This document shows positions 42,117 to 50,873 of a stretch of DNA of 64,000 nucleotides, in pieces. The notes beneath the pieces are model-generated. The model was given only the letters and a program-made list of their open reading frames with translations. It had not been told where the DNA came from and ran no database searches. The stretch lies in assembly GCF_004118935.1 (NCBI RefSeq), contig NZ_CP035375.1:248001-312000 (forward strand), read 5' to 3'. The stretch comes from Salinibacterium sp. UTAS2018. Lineage in GTDB: Bacteria; Actinomycetota; Actinomycetes; Actinomycetales; Microbacteriaceae. Numbering within the stretch: position 1 is the first letter of the stretch; the number at the start of each line of letters is the position of its first letter. The translations under genes and the position numbers were made by a program.

Positions 42117-42449
42117 TCAGACCTGCTGTCCGACGTTCCAGAAGAAGTTGATGAGGGTCACCGATGCACCGCAGATGACGGCCGCGCCGCACGAAATGAG
42201 CACGCCGAGTTTGCCGCGAGAGGCGAGGTGCGGGTTGGACGAGTTCGACCCAAAGCCCCAGACGATCGCCGAGATGATCAGCGCGAGCACGGAGAGGATC
42301 AGGCCGATCGTCATGACGGCTCCGACGATGGTGCGCAGCTGGGCGATCCCTGGCAGCCCCGAATCGTTCGGGGTGATATCGATGTCCATTGGCACCAGGG
42401 CTAAAAGCTGCGTCGGTATCTGCAGCAACGTAGAGGGGAAACCGAACAC
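42117..42449 (-). CDS. Pilin-like small membrane protein (DUF6112 type), copy 1
   Basis: A 110-aa protein with two transmembrane helices (TIVGAVMTIGLILSVLALIISAIVWGF and LGVLISCGAAVICGASVTLINFFW) joined by a short loop, the VirB2/TrbC-like pilin shape. It aligns by eye over its C-terminal 75 residues with the product at 43353-43619. GTG 42449 has AAGGAG 6 nt upstream. The 275 bp upstream of the gene hold no other feature seen. Confidence 0.8.
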   Translation of the reverse strand: MFGFPSTLLQIPTQLLALVPMDIDITPNDSGLPGIAQLRTIVGAVMTIGLILSVLALIISAIVWGFGSNSSNPHLASRGKLGVLISCGAAVICGASVTLINFFWNVGQQV

Positions 42450-42725
42450 GGCGTGCTCCTTGAGATAAATCTGCCTTAGGCGGATGACGAAACAGTGTCG
42501 CTAACCAGGTGCACCGTGTCTCCCGTCTCTCGCGCCAAGCACCGGCCAGTAGCTTGTTTTGACCGAGACTTACAAGTGGATTCTCTAGTTGTTTGTTTGA
42601 TGGCCAGCTTTCGACTCGACAATTGGGCCTTCCCTTGGAGAATGAGGCCGCCTGAATGGCCGTAAGTTCGAATGATTCACTAGTGTTTGTTCAGATAGTA
42701 AATCCACCCCGAAAGGATGTCTCTG

Positions 42726-43025
42726 ATGGTCAGAGCTGACCACAATCCAGCGCAAGCGGAAGCCGATATGCAACGACGGCAAGAGGAGGCGAGTCGAACT
42801 GACGACGCAAGAGACGAGGCACAGGCCCTTGTTGACGACCTGGATCATGAGATTGATGCCGCCCATGCTGCAGGGGATGATTCTGCCGTCTCAGAGCTAC
42901 AAGATCGACATGAACAGGCGGAGCGTGATCTTGAAGCTGCGGAGCAAGAGTTTGAGTCGGCGATGAACCAACTTGGGCAAGATATGCAGTTTTGGTATGA
43001 GGAGGACGACGATGATGAGGAATAA
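42726..43025 (+). CDS. Small acidic coiled-coil protein
   Basis: A 99-aa plus-strand protein, almost entirely helical and charged (heptad-like ARDEAQALVDDLDHEID, AERDLEAAEQEFESAMNQL), ending in an acidic DDDDEE run. ATG 42726 has GAAAGG 9 nt upstream; ATG 42717 abuts it too closely. No function known. With the following zinc-ribbon gene it forms a small plus-strand pair within minus-strand transfer genes. Confidence 0.6.
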   Translation: MVRADHNPAQAEADMQRRQEEASRTDDARDEAQALVDDLDHEIDAAHAAGDDSAVSELQDRHEQAERDLEAAEQEFESAMNQLGQDMQFWYEEDDDDEE

Positions 43026-43049
43026 CTTGTCGAAGAATAGAGTGCAGAA

Positions 43050-43241
43050 ATGAGTAGATTCCCAGATGTAGATTGGTTTTGCGACCGGTGCAATGAACAT
43101 CTGAATTATCAGGATGGATTCGACGACAGCAAGTACACGTGGAAGTGCACTGGCTGCGGTCACAAGAACAGCAGTTCTAAGGACAACATTTTCGATTCCC
43201 CCGAGGACTACCTTGGCGGAGCTGATCCAATCAAGTACTGA
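43050..43241 (+). CDS. Small zinc-ribbon protein
   Basis: A 63-aa protein with two CxxC knuckles (WFCDRCNEHLN and WKCTGCGHKN) that should bind one zinc. The MSRFPDVDWFCD start and FDDSKYTWKC middle are a pattern seen in small proteins of many Firmicutes and their elements, so horizontal origin is plausible. Function unknown. Its stop codon lies inside the heptamer repeat. Confidence 0.75.
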   Translation: MSRFPDVDWFCDRCNEHLNYQDGFDDSKYTWKCTGCGHKNSSSKDNIFDSPEDYLGGADPIKY

Positions 43242-43275
43242 GTACTGAGTACTGAGTACTGAGTACTGAGTACTG
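43234..43275. repeat. Six tandem AGTACTG heptamers
   Basis: Six exact consecutive copies of AGTACTG (42 bp). The array covers the stop codon and the 3' end of the zinc-ribbon gene. It is too short and lacks spacers for CRISPR; replication slippage is the likely origin, and copy number could vary among strains. Confidence 0.9.
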
Positions 43276-43352
43276 AGCATCGGGCAGTGAGGCGAGCCCG
43301 CCAACGGTAGACACCGTGTGTGGCGTGCGTATGAGACTTGAACTTCGCGAGG

Positions 43353-43619
43353 TCACAACTGCTCACCGAGCTGGATGAGCCAGTTCATCCACGTCACGCC
43401 GCCGCCAGCGAGGATCGCGGCACCCAGCGCGATGAAGACCCCGGCACTCGCCTTTGCCGCGACCGTAGGGTTTCCGGTGGAAGTGGCGATGGCCCAGAGG
43501 AATGCACTGACGATGATCATGAGTACGGCAACAATCAGGATGATCGTGAGCATCGCTCCGATGACGACCTTGAGATCACCGATGCCGCTCAGGCTGTCGA
43601 AGTCTGGAAACACATTCAT
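43353..43619 (-). CDS. Pilin-like small membrane protein (DUF6112 type), copy 2
   Basis: An 88-aa protein with two transmembrane helices (VVIGAMLTIILIVAVLMIIVSAFLWAI and ASAGVFIALGAAILAGGGVTWMNWL). It is paralogous to the product at 42117-42449 (shared I-x-G-A-x-x-T-I, S-A-x-x-W and NP-x-x-A patterns). A conjugative pilin or channel component is the likely role. It directly follows the M23 peptidase gene. Confidence 0.85.
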   Translation of the reverse strand: MNVFPDFDSLSGIGDLKVVIGAMLTIILIVAVLMIIVSAFLWAIATSTGNPTVAAKASAGVFIALGAAILAGGGVTWMNWLIQLGEQL

Positions 43620-44800
43620 CAGCGGCCGCCTTTGATCGCGGAGCATCCAGCCCCTGCGGTTGCTTCTGGGAGGGCAGCAGCATCGTGGTCGTTGAGCCAC
43701 TTCGCCCCGTCAACGGCCGCAGCGTTCGTGCCACCTGGTCGGACCTCGAAGTGCAGGTGCGATCCGGTCGAGCGCCCAGCCGAACCGACGTCACCGATGT
43801 ATTGACCGGCGACGACGTATTCGCCTGCGGTGGAGTGGATGCCGTTCTCCCACATATGCGCGTATGCAGTCGCGATCATTTCTCCATCAATGCGGTGCTC
43901 GATCACGATGAGCCCGCCGTAACTGCCTGAGACCTCAGCGACAGTTACGAGACCATCGGCTGCTGCAAGTATGTGGGTACCGGCAGTGGCAGCGAGGTCG
44001 GTGCCGGAATGGAAGGCGCTCTCCCCGGTGAATGGGTCAACGCGCGGCCCAAAGTCGCCAGTGAGCACCCACGAGCCTTCTGGCAGCGGAAACACGACGG
44101 GCGAAGATTTTGTCACGGCGCCTGGCGGGGGAGGCGCGGGCGTTGAGGAAGGCGATGTGCCGCTGGCGAGAGTCGTGAGGATCTTCTCCGCGACGGGCTC
44201 GTAGTTGTTGTACCGGTCAGGGTAGGCCGACACCTCGACCGCTTGCGCGGCTTCGCCCTTACCCATGCTCTGCCATCCAGGGATATCGAGGAGCCCGCGG
44301 GGCGACGGGTAGTTGGGGCCCGATGGTCCACCGAAGAACGCGGCGGCTTGGTACTGGGGATCCATCAGCTCAGCTGCGGAGCCCCAACCCGATTGTGGGC
44401 GCATTTGAAACGGCCCGAGCGAGTCATGATCGGACCCGTTTCCATCGTTCGGAAAGTCCCCGGACTCTGGGTAAGTGCGTGTGTTCGCGAGCTGCCGCAG
44501 TGTCGACTCGGTGAGTGCGGCCATGATCGCGATCTGGATGCCATCTCGGGTGACCCCCTCGACCCGTGAGCCCACGGTGATGATCGTTGCCGCGTGCGTC
44601 AGCTGCTGCTTGCTGAGGGTAAACGTCTCGCCATTCGCTGTTGTCACCAGGAGAGAGTCCGGCACGGTGCCTAGGGTGTGTCCTGACGAGGAGAGGCACG
44701 CAATCACTGCAGGATTCATCACGAGGCCGACGGTGACGAGCCCGAGGGTTGGTGCTAAGAACATTAGGGCGATGACTGCGATCGCGAGCTTTTTCAGCAT
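43619..44800 (-). CDS. Bifunctional cell-wall hydrolase: transglycosylase-like plus M23 peptidase
   Basis: A 393-aa exported protein. An N-terminal signal or membrane anchor (LAIAVIALMFLAPTLGLVTVGL) is followed by a lysozyme-like domain (MAALTESTLRQL with E98 as candidate acid, LGPFQMRPQSGWG). A Pro-rich linker near 218-228 leads to an M23 LytM domain with H264/D268 (HSGTDLA), H315 and HLH 348-350. It opens peptidoglycan for the transfer apparatus, as VirB1 does. ATG 44800 has TAGGAG 9 nt upstream. Confidence 0.9.
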   Translation of the reverse strand: MLKKLAIAVIALMFLAPTLGLVTVGLVMNPAVIACLSSSGHTLGTVPDSLLVTTANGETFTLSKQQLTHAATIITVGSRVEGVTRDGIQIAIMAALTESTLRQLANTRTYPESGDFPNDGNGSDHDSLGPFQMRPQSGWGSAAELMDPQYQAAAFFGGPSGPNYPSPRGLLDIPGWQSMGKGEAAQAVEVSAYPDRYNNYEPVAEKILTTLASGTSPSSTPAPPPPGAVTKSSPVVFPLPEGSWVLTGDFGPRVDPFTGESAFHSGTDLAATAGTHILAAADGLVTVAEVSGSYGGLIVIEHRIDGEMIATAYAHMWENGIHSTAGEYVVAGQYIGDVGSAGRSTGSHLHFEVRPGGTNAAAVDGAKWLNDHDAAALPEATAGAGCSAIKGGR

Positions 44801-44811
44801 GATTATGGCTC

Positions 44812-45495
44812 CTAACGCAGCGGATTGTTCAGCTGTGAGAGCCGCAAGACGTAGCAACTGCCATCGGGTGGGCAGGCGATGAAGATCGTGAAGGCGACCT
44901 CTTGCTCGGCGCTGACTTGGTCGCCGTTCCAGTTACCGGAGCGATGTCGGATTCCCTCGATTGTGAACGCGGTGGCGTCTTCGGGAAGCTGGTCAGGGCG
45001 AGCCTGTGCAAGCGCGTCGGCCCACGCATCCGGCACGTAAGCGGACGTGATCTCCAAGTATTGGTTCGTTGCGTACTGACGCAGCTGCAGCCACGCGTGC
45101 TGGGTGGGCAAGTACGTTGCAATGTCGGCTGCTAGCCCGGGCTGCTCGGCACTGGTGGGGTCGGCCACATCGAGGATGACGGCGGTATATTCCAACGGCA
45201 AGAACCCGCTGCCGGTGTCCCACGTGAACAGCGCAGTCGCGACGCTGCGCGAGAAGGCCTCCGCATCGATGTTGCGGGGGATCGCCGGGATCCGAAGCAC
45301 CGGGGTCTCCCGCACATGCGAAGGCTCGGTGGTTGGCTCAACAGTCGAAGAGACTGTGCCGGTCGGCTCGCTGGGCTCGCGGGATCCGATGAGGAACCCA
45401 TAGGCTCCAATGCCGGCGATGAGGAGCGCCACCACAGCGGTGGCGACGAGTGTGACAATGGTGCGGCGTGAACGGGGTGCAGGCAGAAGCTTCAT
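44812..45495 (-). CDS. Membrane-anchored conjugation protein (VirB8-position)
   Basis: A 227-aa protein with one N-terminal membrane helix (VTLVATAVVALLIAGIGAYGFLI, 14-36), a Thr/Glu-rich linker and an extracellular domain of about 150 residues (AFSRSVATALFTWDTGSGFLPL, ATNQYLEITSAYVPDAW). This NTF2-like size and topology fit the VirB8/TcpC class, but the assignment is by shape and context only. Eleven nt before the M23 gene. Confidence 0.65.
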   Translation of the reverse strand: MKLLPAPRSRRTIVTLVATAVVALLIAGIGAYGFLIGSREPSEPTGTVSSTVEPTTEPSHVRETPVLRIPAIPRNIDAEAFSRSVATALFTWDTGSGFLPLEYTAVILDVADPTSAEQPGLAADIATYLPTQHAWLQLRQYATNQYLEITSAYVPDAWADALAQARPDQLPEDATAFTIEGIRHRSGNWNGDQVSAEQEVAFTIFIACPPDGSCYVLRLSQLNNPLR

Positions 45496-45525
45496 GCTGG
45501 GTAGGTGCGCAGCACTTTCTCGGCA

Positions 45526-46542
45526 TTAGATCGCCCGGAGATTCCTCGTCTGCGTTGAAGGCTCAGCGCCAGTGATTTCGATGTCGCGCGCTGTCCGGAG
45601 TTGTTCGGCAAAGTGTGAGGTCGCGTCAACGACGCGGAGGAACATCTCGATCTCTATATCGCTGAGCTGGCGAGCGAGGGTGCCAGAGTCGAAGTGCCGC
45701 CACCATCCATCGAGTTCGTTCCACGTCACCACGAACGCCCGAACTGGCCAGGGCTCGTCGCTGTCAATGGGCGCCGTTCTGGGGCTCGGCGAGGGACGAC
45801 GCTTCTGACGCGGCATGCTCTTGATGCGTGCCAGCGCGGCCTCCGCCAGCTGCGCTACGTCCTCGGCCGGTGCGTCTGACTGAGCCCCTAACACGAGCTG
45901 CCGTGCGCGTTCATAACTGGGATGCACGGGTGCGCCGGACCCGATGAGTTCAAGCTCAGCTGCGACACCCTCTCGCACCGACTCTGTCTGATTCTCATCG
46001 TCAGCGAGCTGTTGCAGGTAGTTGATCTTCTCCAGCGTGGTGTGTGACGCGCCATCCGGGATCATCGAGGCGGCCTGCGCACGGGAATCTCCGAGCGACT
46101 CCGACGGTGCCGCAAAATTTGCGTCACCGTCAGTTCCCGGCTGGTTTTCGTGGCTGAACCGTGAAGCTTCCTGACGGCGAGCGGCATCCTCAGCCATCAG
46201 TGTCTTGATCTCCCGATAGAGCGCGGCACTCTCCAGCTGGGTGAGCGGCTTGTGCAGCACGTTGTCGTCCTGCTCGGCAAGGAGGTGCGCGAGATCGCCC
46301 GAGATGCCGGACCGCACCCAGACCTTGACGTGCTGCCATCCGAGCTGCTTTATCGCAGCCAATCGTCGCGCACCGCAGACCAGAATCCCGTCAGGGGTGA
46401 CCGTGATCGGTTGCAGCAGGCCATCGCGCTCGATTGACGCGGAGAGCGATCCGAGGTCGCCGAGCCCAATGCGGTGACGGCGTCCGACCTGGATCGAGCC
46501 GACTGCCCGGTCCAGCTCGATATGGCCGTCGCGTGTACTCAT
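45526..46542 (-). CDS. ParB/Spo0J-type DNA-binding protein
   Basis: A 338-aa protein. The N-terminal ParB nuclease/CTPase-like domain spans about residues 10-95 (SLSASIERDGLLQPITVTPDGILVCGARRLAAIKQLGW). A helical region with LTQLESAALYREIKTLMAEDAARRQ follows, then an HTH-like stretch. The C-terminal 120 residues are specific to this protein. No ParA partner adjoins it, so maintenance or regulation of the element is the likely role. ATGA overlap with the upstream gene. Confidence 0.85.
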   Translation of the reverse strand: MSTRDGHIELDRAVGSIQVGRRHRIGLGDLGSLSASIERDGLLQPITVTPDGILVCGARRLAAIKQLGWQHVKVWVRSGISGDLAHLLAEQDDNVLHKPLTQLESAALYREIKTLMAEDAARRQEASRFSHENQPGTDGDANFAAPSESLGDSRAQAASMIPDGASHTTLEKINYLQQLADDENQTESVREGVAAELELIGSGAPVHPSYERARQLVLGAQSDAPAEDVAQLAEAALARIKSMPRQKRRPSPSPRTAPIDSDEPWPVRAFVVTWNELDGWWRHFDSGTLARQLSDIEIEMFLRVVDATSHFAEQLRTARDIEITGAEPSTQTRNLRAI

Positions 46543-47396
46543 CGTGTGTTCCCATGAGTGGGCGCCGACATCGCAACAATCATTACAAGGTCGTCGTCAC
46601 CGAGGAGCGTCGGGAGTGTTTCGCCGACGAGGAGGCGGAGCAGGATGCCGCGGCCGGTGCTTGTCGCCCGGTATGCAGGGTGCGGATGCCCAAGCAGCAT
46701 GTGCAGAAGCGACGACCATGAGTCGGCGGGTAAGTCGAGAAGCGCGCGTGCGTGCTTGTCCCGGCGCAGCAGCTCGTAAGCGCTTTGTCGAGACCCGATT
46801 CGTGCCACCGCGCTGCACACATGTTCGATCGCTTCGCGGGCGGTGCTTTCGGGCCACCCCAAGATCGTGAACAGGGTGATCGCGCGGTCGATCGCGCGCC
46901 GGGCTGTATCGGTGTCGCGCGCAGTGTTGGGGTCGTCGTCTTCAATGATTGGATACCGATCGACGACGTGGAATGCCGGGTGATAGTCGGCGAGTGGATT
47001 CTCCCGGTCGGCAAAACGCTCAGGGTCGTGGAACGCAGATATGTGCGGGCGACGTGCTTGATGCGTCGCGCAGAGCAACCCCTGCCCGCGTTCCTCGGCG
47101 ATGCAGGTCACCTGAACGCCACGCGTGACAACAGCCCAAGGATCGATGGCCTCGCGAGCGGATCGAGTCCGCATGACGTCGAATGCTGCCGATGCTGCCT
47201 CCCATGGATCGAGGCCATGCTTTCGAGCCAACGCCGCATATTTGTCCGCGGCGAAAGCTGCGAGTTCGGCAGCGACGCGGTCGTGCTCCCACGCGCGAGC
47301 ACCTGCGTGGTGCAATCGATGCAGCAAGGCACGAAGCCCCTCGCTCGTCGTATAGTCCTCACGTGGTTGCCGGGTCGAGCTGTTGGTATCGATCAT
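46539..47396 (-). CDS. Element-conserved soluble protein, unknown function
   Basis: A 285-aa protein without a recognised catalytic motif. It contains DPWEAASAAFDVMRTRSAREAIDPWAVVTRGVQVTCIAEERG, similar to segments in proteins encoded near parB in actinobacterial mobile elements, and a helical C-terminus. ATG 47396 has AGGAGG upstream; 4-nt overlap with parB suggests functional linkage. Confidence 0.7.
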   Translation of the reverse strand: MIDTNSSTRQPREDYTTSEGLRALLHRLHHAGARAWEHDRVAAELAAFAADKYAALARKHGLDPWEAASAAFDVMRTRSAREAIDPWAVVTRGVQVTCIAEERGQGLLCATHQARRPHISAFHDPERFADRENPLADYHPAFHVVDRYPIIEDDDPNTARDTDTARRAIDRAITLFTILGWPESTAREAIEHVCSAVARIGSRQSAYELLRRDKHARALLDLPADSWSSLLHMLLGHPHPAYRATSTGRGILLRLLVGETLPTLLGDDDLVMIVAMSAPTHGNTR

Positions 47397-47454
47397 GGTG
47401 TGGGCACCTCCTGACAAGCAGGTACGCGCCCGCTCCCTAGCGGGGTCCTGGATG

Positions 47455-47862
47455 TCAACGAAGTGCCCATGAGATGCCGTGCCCGACGATCAGGGTGTCC
47501 CGATCGCGCCTCGCTCGGCCCCTCGTCTGGAGCTGCCATGTCCGAACGCGGACAACGGGGGGGAGGCGCCGGACTCTCTCTGCAACACCTCGGGCGCTGG
47601 TCGCGGTCGCCTGGTACGTGCGACGTCGAAGCTCGGCCTGGAAGTTGATCCCTGCCCCGGCAACGCGCGACCCTCCGCGCACCATCAGATCAGTCGGCCG
47701 CACCCACTCGACTCCGCGGCCGCGGTAGAACGCGGGGTCGATTCCAGCGCCATTGCGATGACCTTGAACGCTCGCTGCCTCAACTGCTTCCGGCGCGCTC
47801 GCAATCGTCACGGAATGTTCATCGGCGACGACAGCCCTGCCATCCTTTTCTACATCGTTCAT
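47455..47862 (-). CDS. Small element protein, unknown function
   Basis: A 135-aa basic protein with RGVEWVRPTDLMVRGGSRVAGAGINFQAELRRRTYQ in its middle, a pattern recurring in actinobacterial mobile-element proteins, and an Arg-rich C-terminus. ATGA overlap with the DUF2637 gene shows operon membership. No function can be assigned. Confidence 0.65.
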   Translation of the reverse strand: MNDVEKDGRAVVADEHSVTIASAPEAVEAASVQGHRNGAGIDPAFYRGRGVEWVRPTDLMVRGGSRVAGAGINFQAELRRRTYQATATSARGVAERVRRLPPVVRVRTWQLQTRGRARRDRDTLIVGHGISWALR

Positions 47863-48476
47863 TTCAATTCCTCCTCGTGCGGCGTTGTGGATGCGGGCGC
47901 CATGGTGCGCTCCTGATCGAGCGGGTTGTTGGCGAACCAGCGACCCACAGTCGAAGGGTGCACACTCAGCTCACGCGCGATCCTCTTGTTCGACCACCCC
48001 TCCGTGCGTAAAGCCACCGCAGACTCCTGGGGCGAGGTCTGCGTCGTGGTCTTGCGAGCGGCTTCGGGACGCTCGGGAATGCGGATGAGGAGCGCGGTGA
48101 GGTGAGTGATCGCCAGCAAGACCAGCGGTGGAACGGCCGCCACCGCCGCGGCGAGAAGGCTCGGAACATCGGCATCCGCCGCGACGACCGCGTGAATCGA
48201 ATTGGCTGTCACCGACACGGCCGCGGCTCCAGCCAGCAGAGTCCACGGGTACCAGGCGGCGCGTGCTCCGGCCAGAGCGACGACGGCGACGGTCGATACG
48301 ACGATGACGCCGTCGACAATGAGCGGCCACGCCCAGGCTTGCCCAGCACCAATCCCTGAACGGGCGGCAAGGTCAGCAAGCGAGGTGAATGACAGCCAGA
48401 AAGCTCCCGCGGCAATGAAGACGGTGCCTGCGACGGCCGTCATGACGGCCCATCGTCGCGCGTTGAAATCACTCAT
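47859..48476 (-). CDS. DUF2637 membrane protein with C-terminal HTH (SpdB-like)
   Basis: A 205-aa protein. Four hydrophobic segments cover residues about 8-125 (VMTAVAGTVFIAAGAFWLSF, WPLIVDGVIVVSTVAVVAL, WTLLAGAAAVSVTANSIHAV, VPPLVLLAITHLTALL), matching DUF2637, the family of Streptomyces plasmid spread proteins. Residues about 145-190 form a helix-turn-helix (ALRTEGWSNKRIARELSVHPSTVGRWF). ATGA overlaps on both sides. Confidence 0.85.
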   Translation of the reverse strand: MSDFNARRWAVMTAVAGTVFIAAGAFWLSFTSLADLAARSGIGAGQAWAWPLIVDGVIVVSTVAVVALAGARAAWYPWTLLAGAAAVSVTANSIHAVVAADADVPSLLAAAVAAVPPLVLLAITHLTALLIRIPERPEAARKTTTQTSPQESAVALRTEGWSNKRIARELSVHPSTVGRWFANNPLDQERTMAPASTTPHEEELK

Positions 48477-49396
48477 GCCAGTGCCCGTGGGTTTGATGCG
48501 GGCGGTGGCCGATCGCGTGACGTTGTCGCGCTGGCCGGTATCGATCGCTGCGGAGGTGCACCCTGCACCGCCCGGTATGCAGACCGGACGGTTGTCGCAG
48601 TTTCGCGCTGGCTGAGACCGGCCTGTTCGGCGGCGGCGCTGAGCGCGTCGAGCGCCTCGCTGGTCGGCACCATGTGCTCGGCCATCTTGCAAGCGGCCCA
48701 GAAGAGCCCATGGTTGCGTTCGCCTTCCTGGCGTCGCGCAACCCATTCGGCCAGCCGTTGCACGTCAACGGACTGTTGCGTCGACTGCCCACTTCGACGT
48801 GACTTATCACGTGGCGGTGGATCGAGATGGTCGCGGAGACGCTGCGAATCGAGTGCACGACCTGGTGCACTAGCCAACTGGAGGACCTCATATCGTTGCG
48901 TCGACCCGGCGAGGGTGCGCAGCGACGGCGGGATGATGACATAGCCCCCGTCACCGCGGAAGTCGATTCCAGTCCGTGCGGATTGCCAGGAGCGCTGCTC
49001 GCTGTTTCCGTCCGACGGGAAGAAGAGGTGCAGCCCGCCGGATGGAGTCCTGACTGTGGCTTCCCAACCTTCAATCAGTCCGTCGCGCTTGGCGCCATCG
49101 AGTGCGTTGTAACCGTTGACGGAGCCGTGCACGTCTACGTCGATCACAACAAGGCCTGTGGCGGCGCCGGTTGGCATCCCGATATTTGCTGAGGGCATTG
49201 CTGCCCACCAGCGATTAACCAACTCGGGATCGTTGCTGGCCGAATGAAACCCTCCCGCAACGGCGGGGCGCTTCCCGCCCGCGACGCAGGGAAACACGGG
49301 GACGCCGGAAGCTGCGAACGCGAGCGCGCTCTGACGGAGGGAGACCCAGCGACCAATGTGATCGAGCGTCGTCACGAATGCTTCCGGCGTATTCAT
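48473..49396 (-). CDS. Bifunctional DNA primase/polymerase (Prim-Pol)
   Basis: A 307-aa replication enzyme. The Prim-Pol domain (residues 25-190) has the catalytic D86-x-D88 in GLVVIDVDVHG and the RTPSGGLHLFF motif (H123), and GYVIIPPS. The C-terminus is a helical PriCT-like part (RNHGLFWAACKMAEH). It would prime or copy element DNA after transfer. It lacks a fused helicase. Confidence 0.88.
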   Translation of the reverse strand: MNTPEAFVTTLDHIGRWVSLRQSALAFAASGVPVFPCVAGGKRPAVAGGFHSASNDPELVNRWWAAMPSANIGMPTGAATGLVVIDVDVHGSVNGYNALDGAKRDGLIEGWEATVRTPSGGLHLFFPSDGNSEQRSWQSARTGIDFRGDGGYVIIPPSLRTLAGSTQRYEVLQLASAPGRALDSQRLRDHLDPPPRDKSRRSGQSTQQSVDVQRLAEWVARRQEGERNHGLFWAACKMAEHMVPTSEALDALSAAAEQAGLSQRETATTVRSAYRAVQGAPPQRSIPASATTSRDRPPPASNPRALA

Positions 49397-50484
49397 CGCA
49401 GCTCTCGCATGTCGGCCAACGCCACCTGGTGTGACGCCGCGGCGGCCATGGTTGAGAGTGAAGCGCCTGTGCGTTCTACTGCCTTGGAGCTGTGACGAGT
49501 CGATTCCCGATCAAGCCCCGGAGGTGTGCCGTCACCGGTCAACTGCGTGTCGAGTGGATCGAGAATTTTCATCGCTGTCGCACGGACTCGCTCACCGGTC
49601 GCCCGAACAATCTTCGACGGTTCCTCGCCATCGACTTGAGCCGCCCACGTCGAGACATAGGGGATCGTGTAGACGGTGGTATCCATGCCGTGCGCCGCGC
49701 CCACCATGAGCGCTACTGACTCGGCCTCGACTTCACCAATGCCTCGGTGCTGACGTGCATCTCCCTGATCAGGCCCGTGCATGAGGACATGTGCGAGTTC
49801 GTGAGCTAGCGTCTTCACTTGAGCTGCCGGATCCATGTTCTCGCGGACGCTGACTGTTTTCTCCGCATAGTCGGTCACGCCGTTCGCGCCATAGATCAAG
49901 CCCGCGTGCGCCACGCCATGCACCTGGAATCCGGCTGCTTCGATCTGCTGCACGATTCCCTCCCGGAGCCCCGAAGGAGCCTCGCCCTGCAGCAGTTTCG
50001 CCGTCGGCGGTGCCGGGACCGGATCGCCCGAGGTCTGTGCGGCATCCCAGACGTAGGCGGGGCGGACGCCGACCATCTTCGACCGAACTTGCTCACCAGG
50101 GCGAGGCTTCTCGTACCGGTTGAGTCGTCGCCACGATGTCGGGTCAGATGGCGATGACGAGGCGAAGCGGCCGGTGACTGGAGCGAGAATCTGATAGCCC
50201 GGCTGACCCTTCTCGACCTGGTGTCCGAGCTGCTGCCACTGTTTGTATCCGGCCACGTACGAAGGCATCGGATCCGGCACCAGACCTGCCTCATGCGCCG
50301 CGGTGTGCTGCATCCAGATCAGCAGTGTGTTGTTGAACGAGCGACTGCGGAACCGAGCCGCGAAGGCGATCGCCTTGGCCCAGTCTTCGCCAGATACCAG
50401 CTGATCGACAGCCTCAGTCAGCTTCTCGTGCAACTCATCGAGCTTTGCCTCCCGCGCTTCGCGGCGATCGTCTGTCGATGCCAT
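49393..50484 (-). CDS. ArdC-like antirestriction protein with zinc peptidase motif
   Basis: A 363-aa protein. An ArdC N-terminal ssDNA-binding domain (about 15-135: DQLVSGEDWAKAIAFAARFRSRSFNNTLLIW) is followed by an IrrE/M78-type metallopeptidase domain with HELAH at 228-232 and a downstream GEVEAESVALMVG. ArdC of plasmids protects incoming DNA from restriction. It is the first gene of the long minus-strand operon, as early-expressed antirestriction genes often are. GAGGAGG lies 7 nt before ATG 50484. Confidence 0.87.
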   Translation of the reverse strand: MASTDDRREAREAKLDELHEKLTEAVDQLVSGEDWAKAIAFAARFRSRSFNNTLLIWMQHTAAHEAGLVPDPMPSYVAGYKQWQQLGHQVEKGQPGYQILAPVTGRFASSSPSDPTSWRRLNRYEKPRPGEQVRSKMVGVRPAYVWDAAQTSGDPVPAPPTAKLLQGEAPSGLREGIVQQIEAAGFQVHGVAHAGLIYGANGVTDYAEKTVSVRENMDPAAQVKTLAHELAHVLMHGPDQGDARQHRGIGEVEAESVALMVGAAHGMDTTVYTIPYVSTWAAQVDGEEPSKIVRATGERVRATAMKILDPLDTQLTGDGTPPGLDRESTRHSSKAVERTGASLSTMAAAASHQVALADMRELR

Positions 50485-50709
50485 TGACCCGCCTCCTCTT
50501 CGATGCGCCATGACGCACAAGCGTGTGGCGATACACCTGTGAGGTGAGCGAGGATCCCCAAGTCGCGGTGACGCGGAGCGGCATACTCGCCGGGATGTCA
50601 TGAGCGTGCTGTGACTACGCGCGACTGAGTGAACGAGCATCATCGCCTCGAATCTGGGCATGGTCCGCCTCCCTTTGAGCAGCGGTACCATCACGCCGAA
50701 TCATTAAGG

Positions 50710-50812
50710 TTGAGCATGCTCAAATGGCTTAGGTCTTCCGTTCTAACATGACAATTGAGCATGCGCAACCCTTGATTTGTGCATGCTCAACGGCTATGTT
50801 GAGCATGCGCAA
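50710..50812. promoter_or_regulatory. Four-operator divergent switch region
   Basis: Four 14-mers lie in 103 bp: TTGAGCATGCTCAA (50710-50723, perfect palindrome), TTGAGCATGCGCAA (50755-50768), TTGTGCATGCTCAA (50777-50790) and TTGAGCATGCGCAA (50799-50812). A plus-strand promoter TTGATT-17-TATGTT (50772-50800) overlaps the third and fourth sites, and a minus-strand promoter TTGCGC-16-TTAGAA (50768-50741) overlaps the second. This is probably the control switch of the element, read by the XRE-like protein encoded next. The rest of the gene-free stretch 50485-50873 shows nothing else. Confidence 0.8.
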
Positions 50813-50873
50813 CACCCCGCCGGGGTGGCCGTCGCCGATACCTACCCGTCCCGACGGAAGGGGGTCAGCACAA

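Noticed and set aside
43234..43275. Short tandem array as a possible CRISPR
   Set aside because: The units are 7 bp and contiguous, with no spacers and no cas genes in the window.
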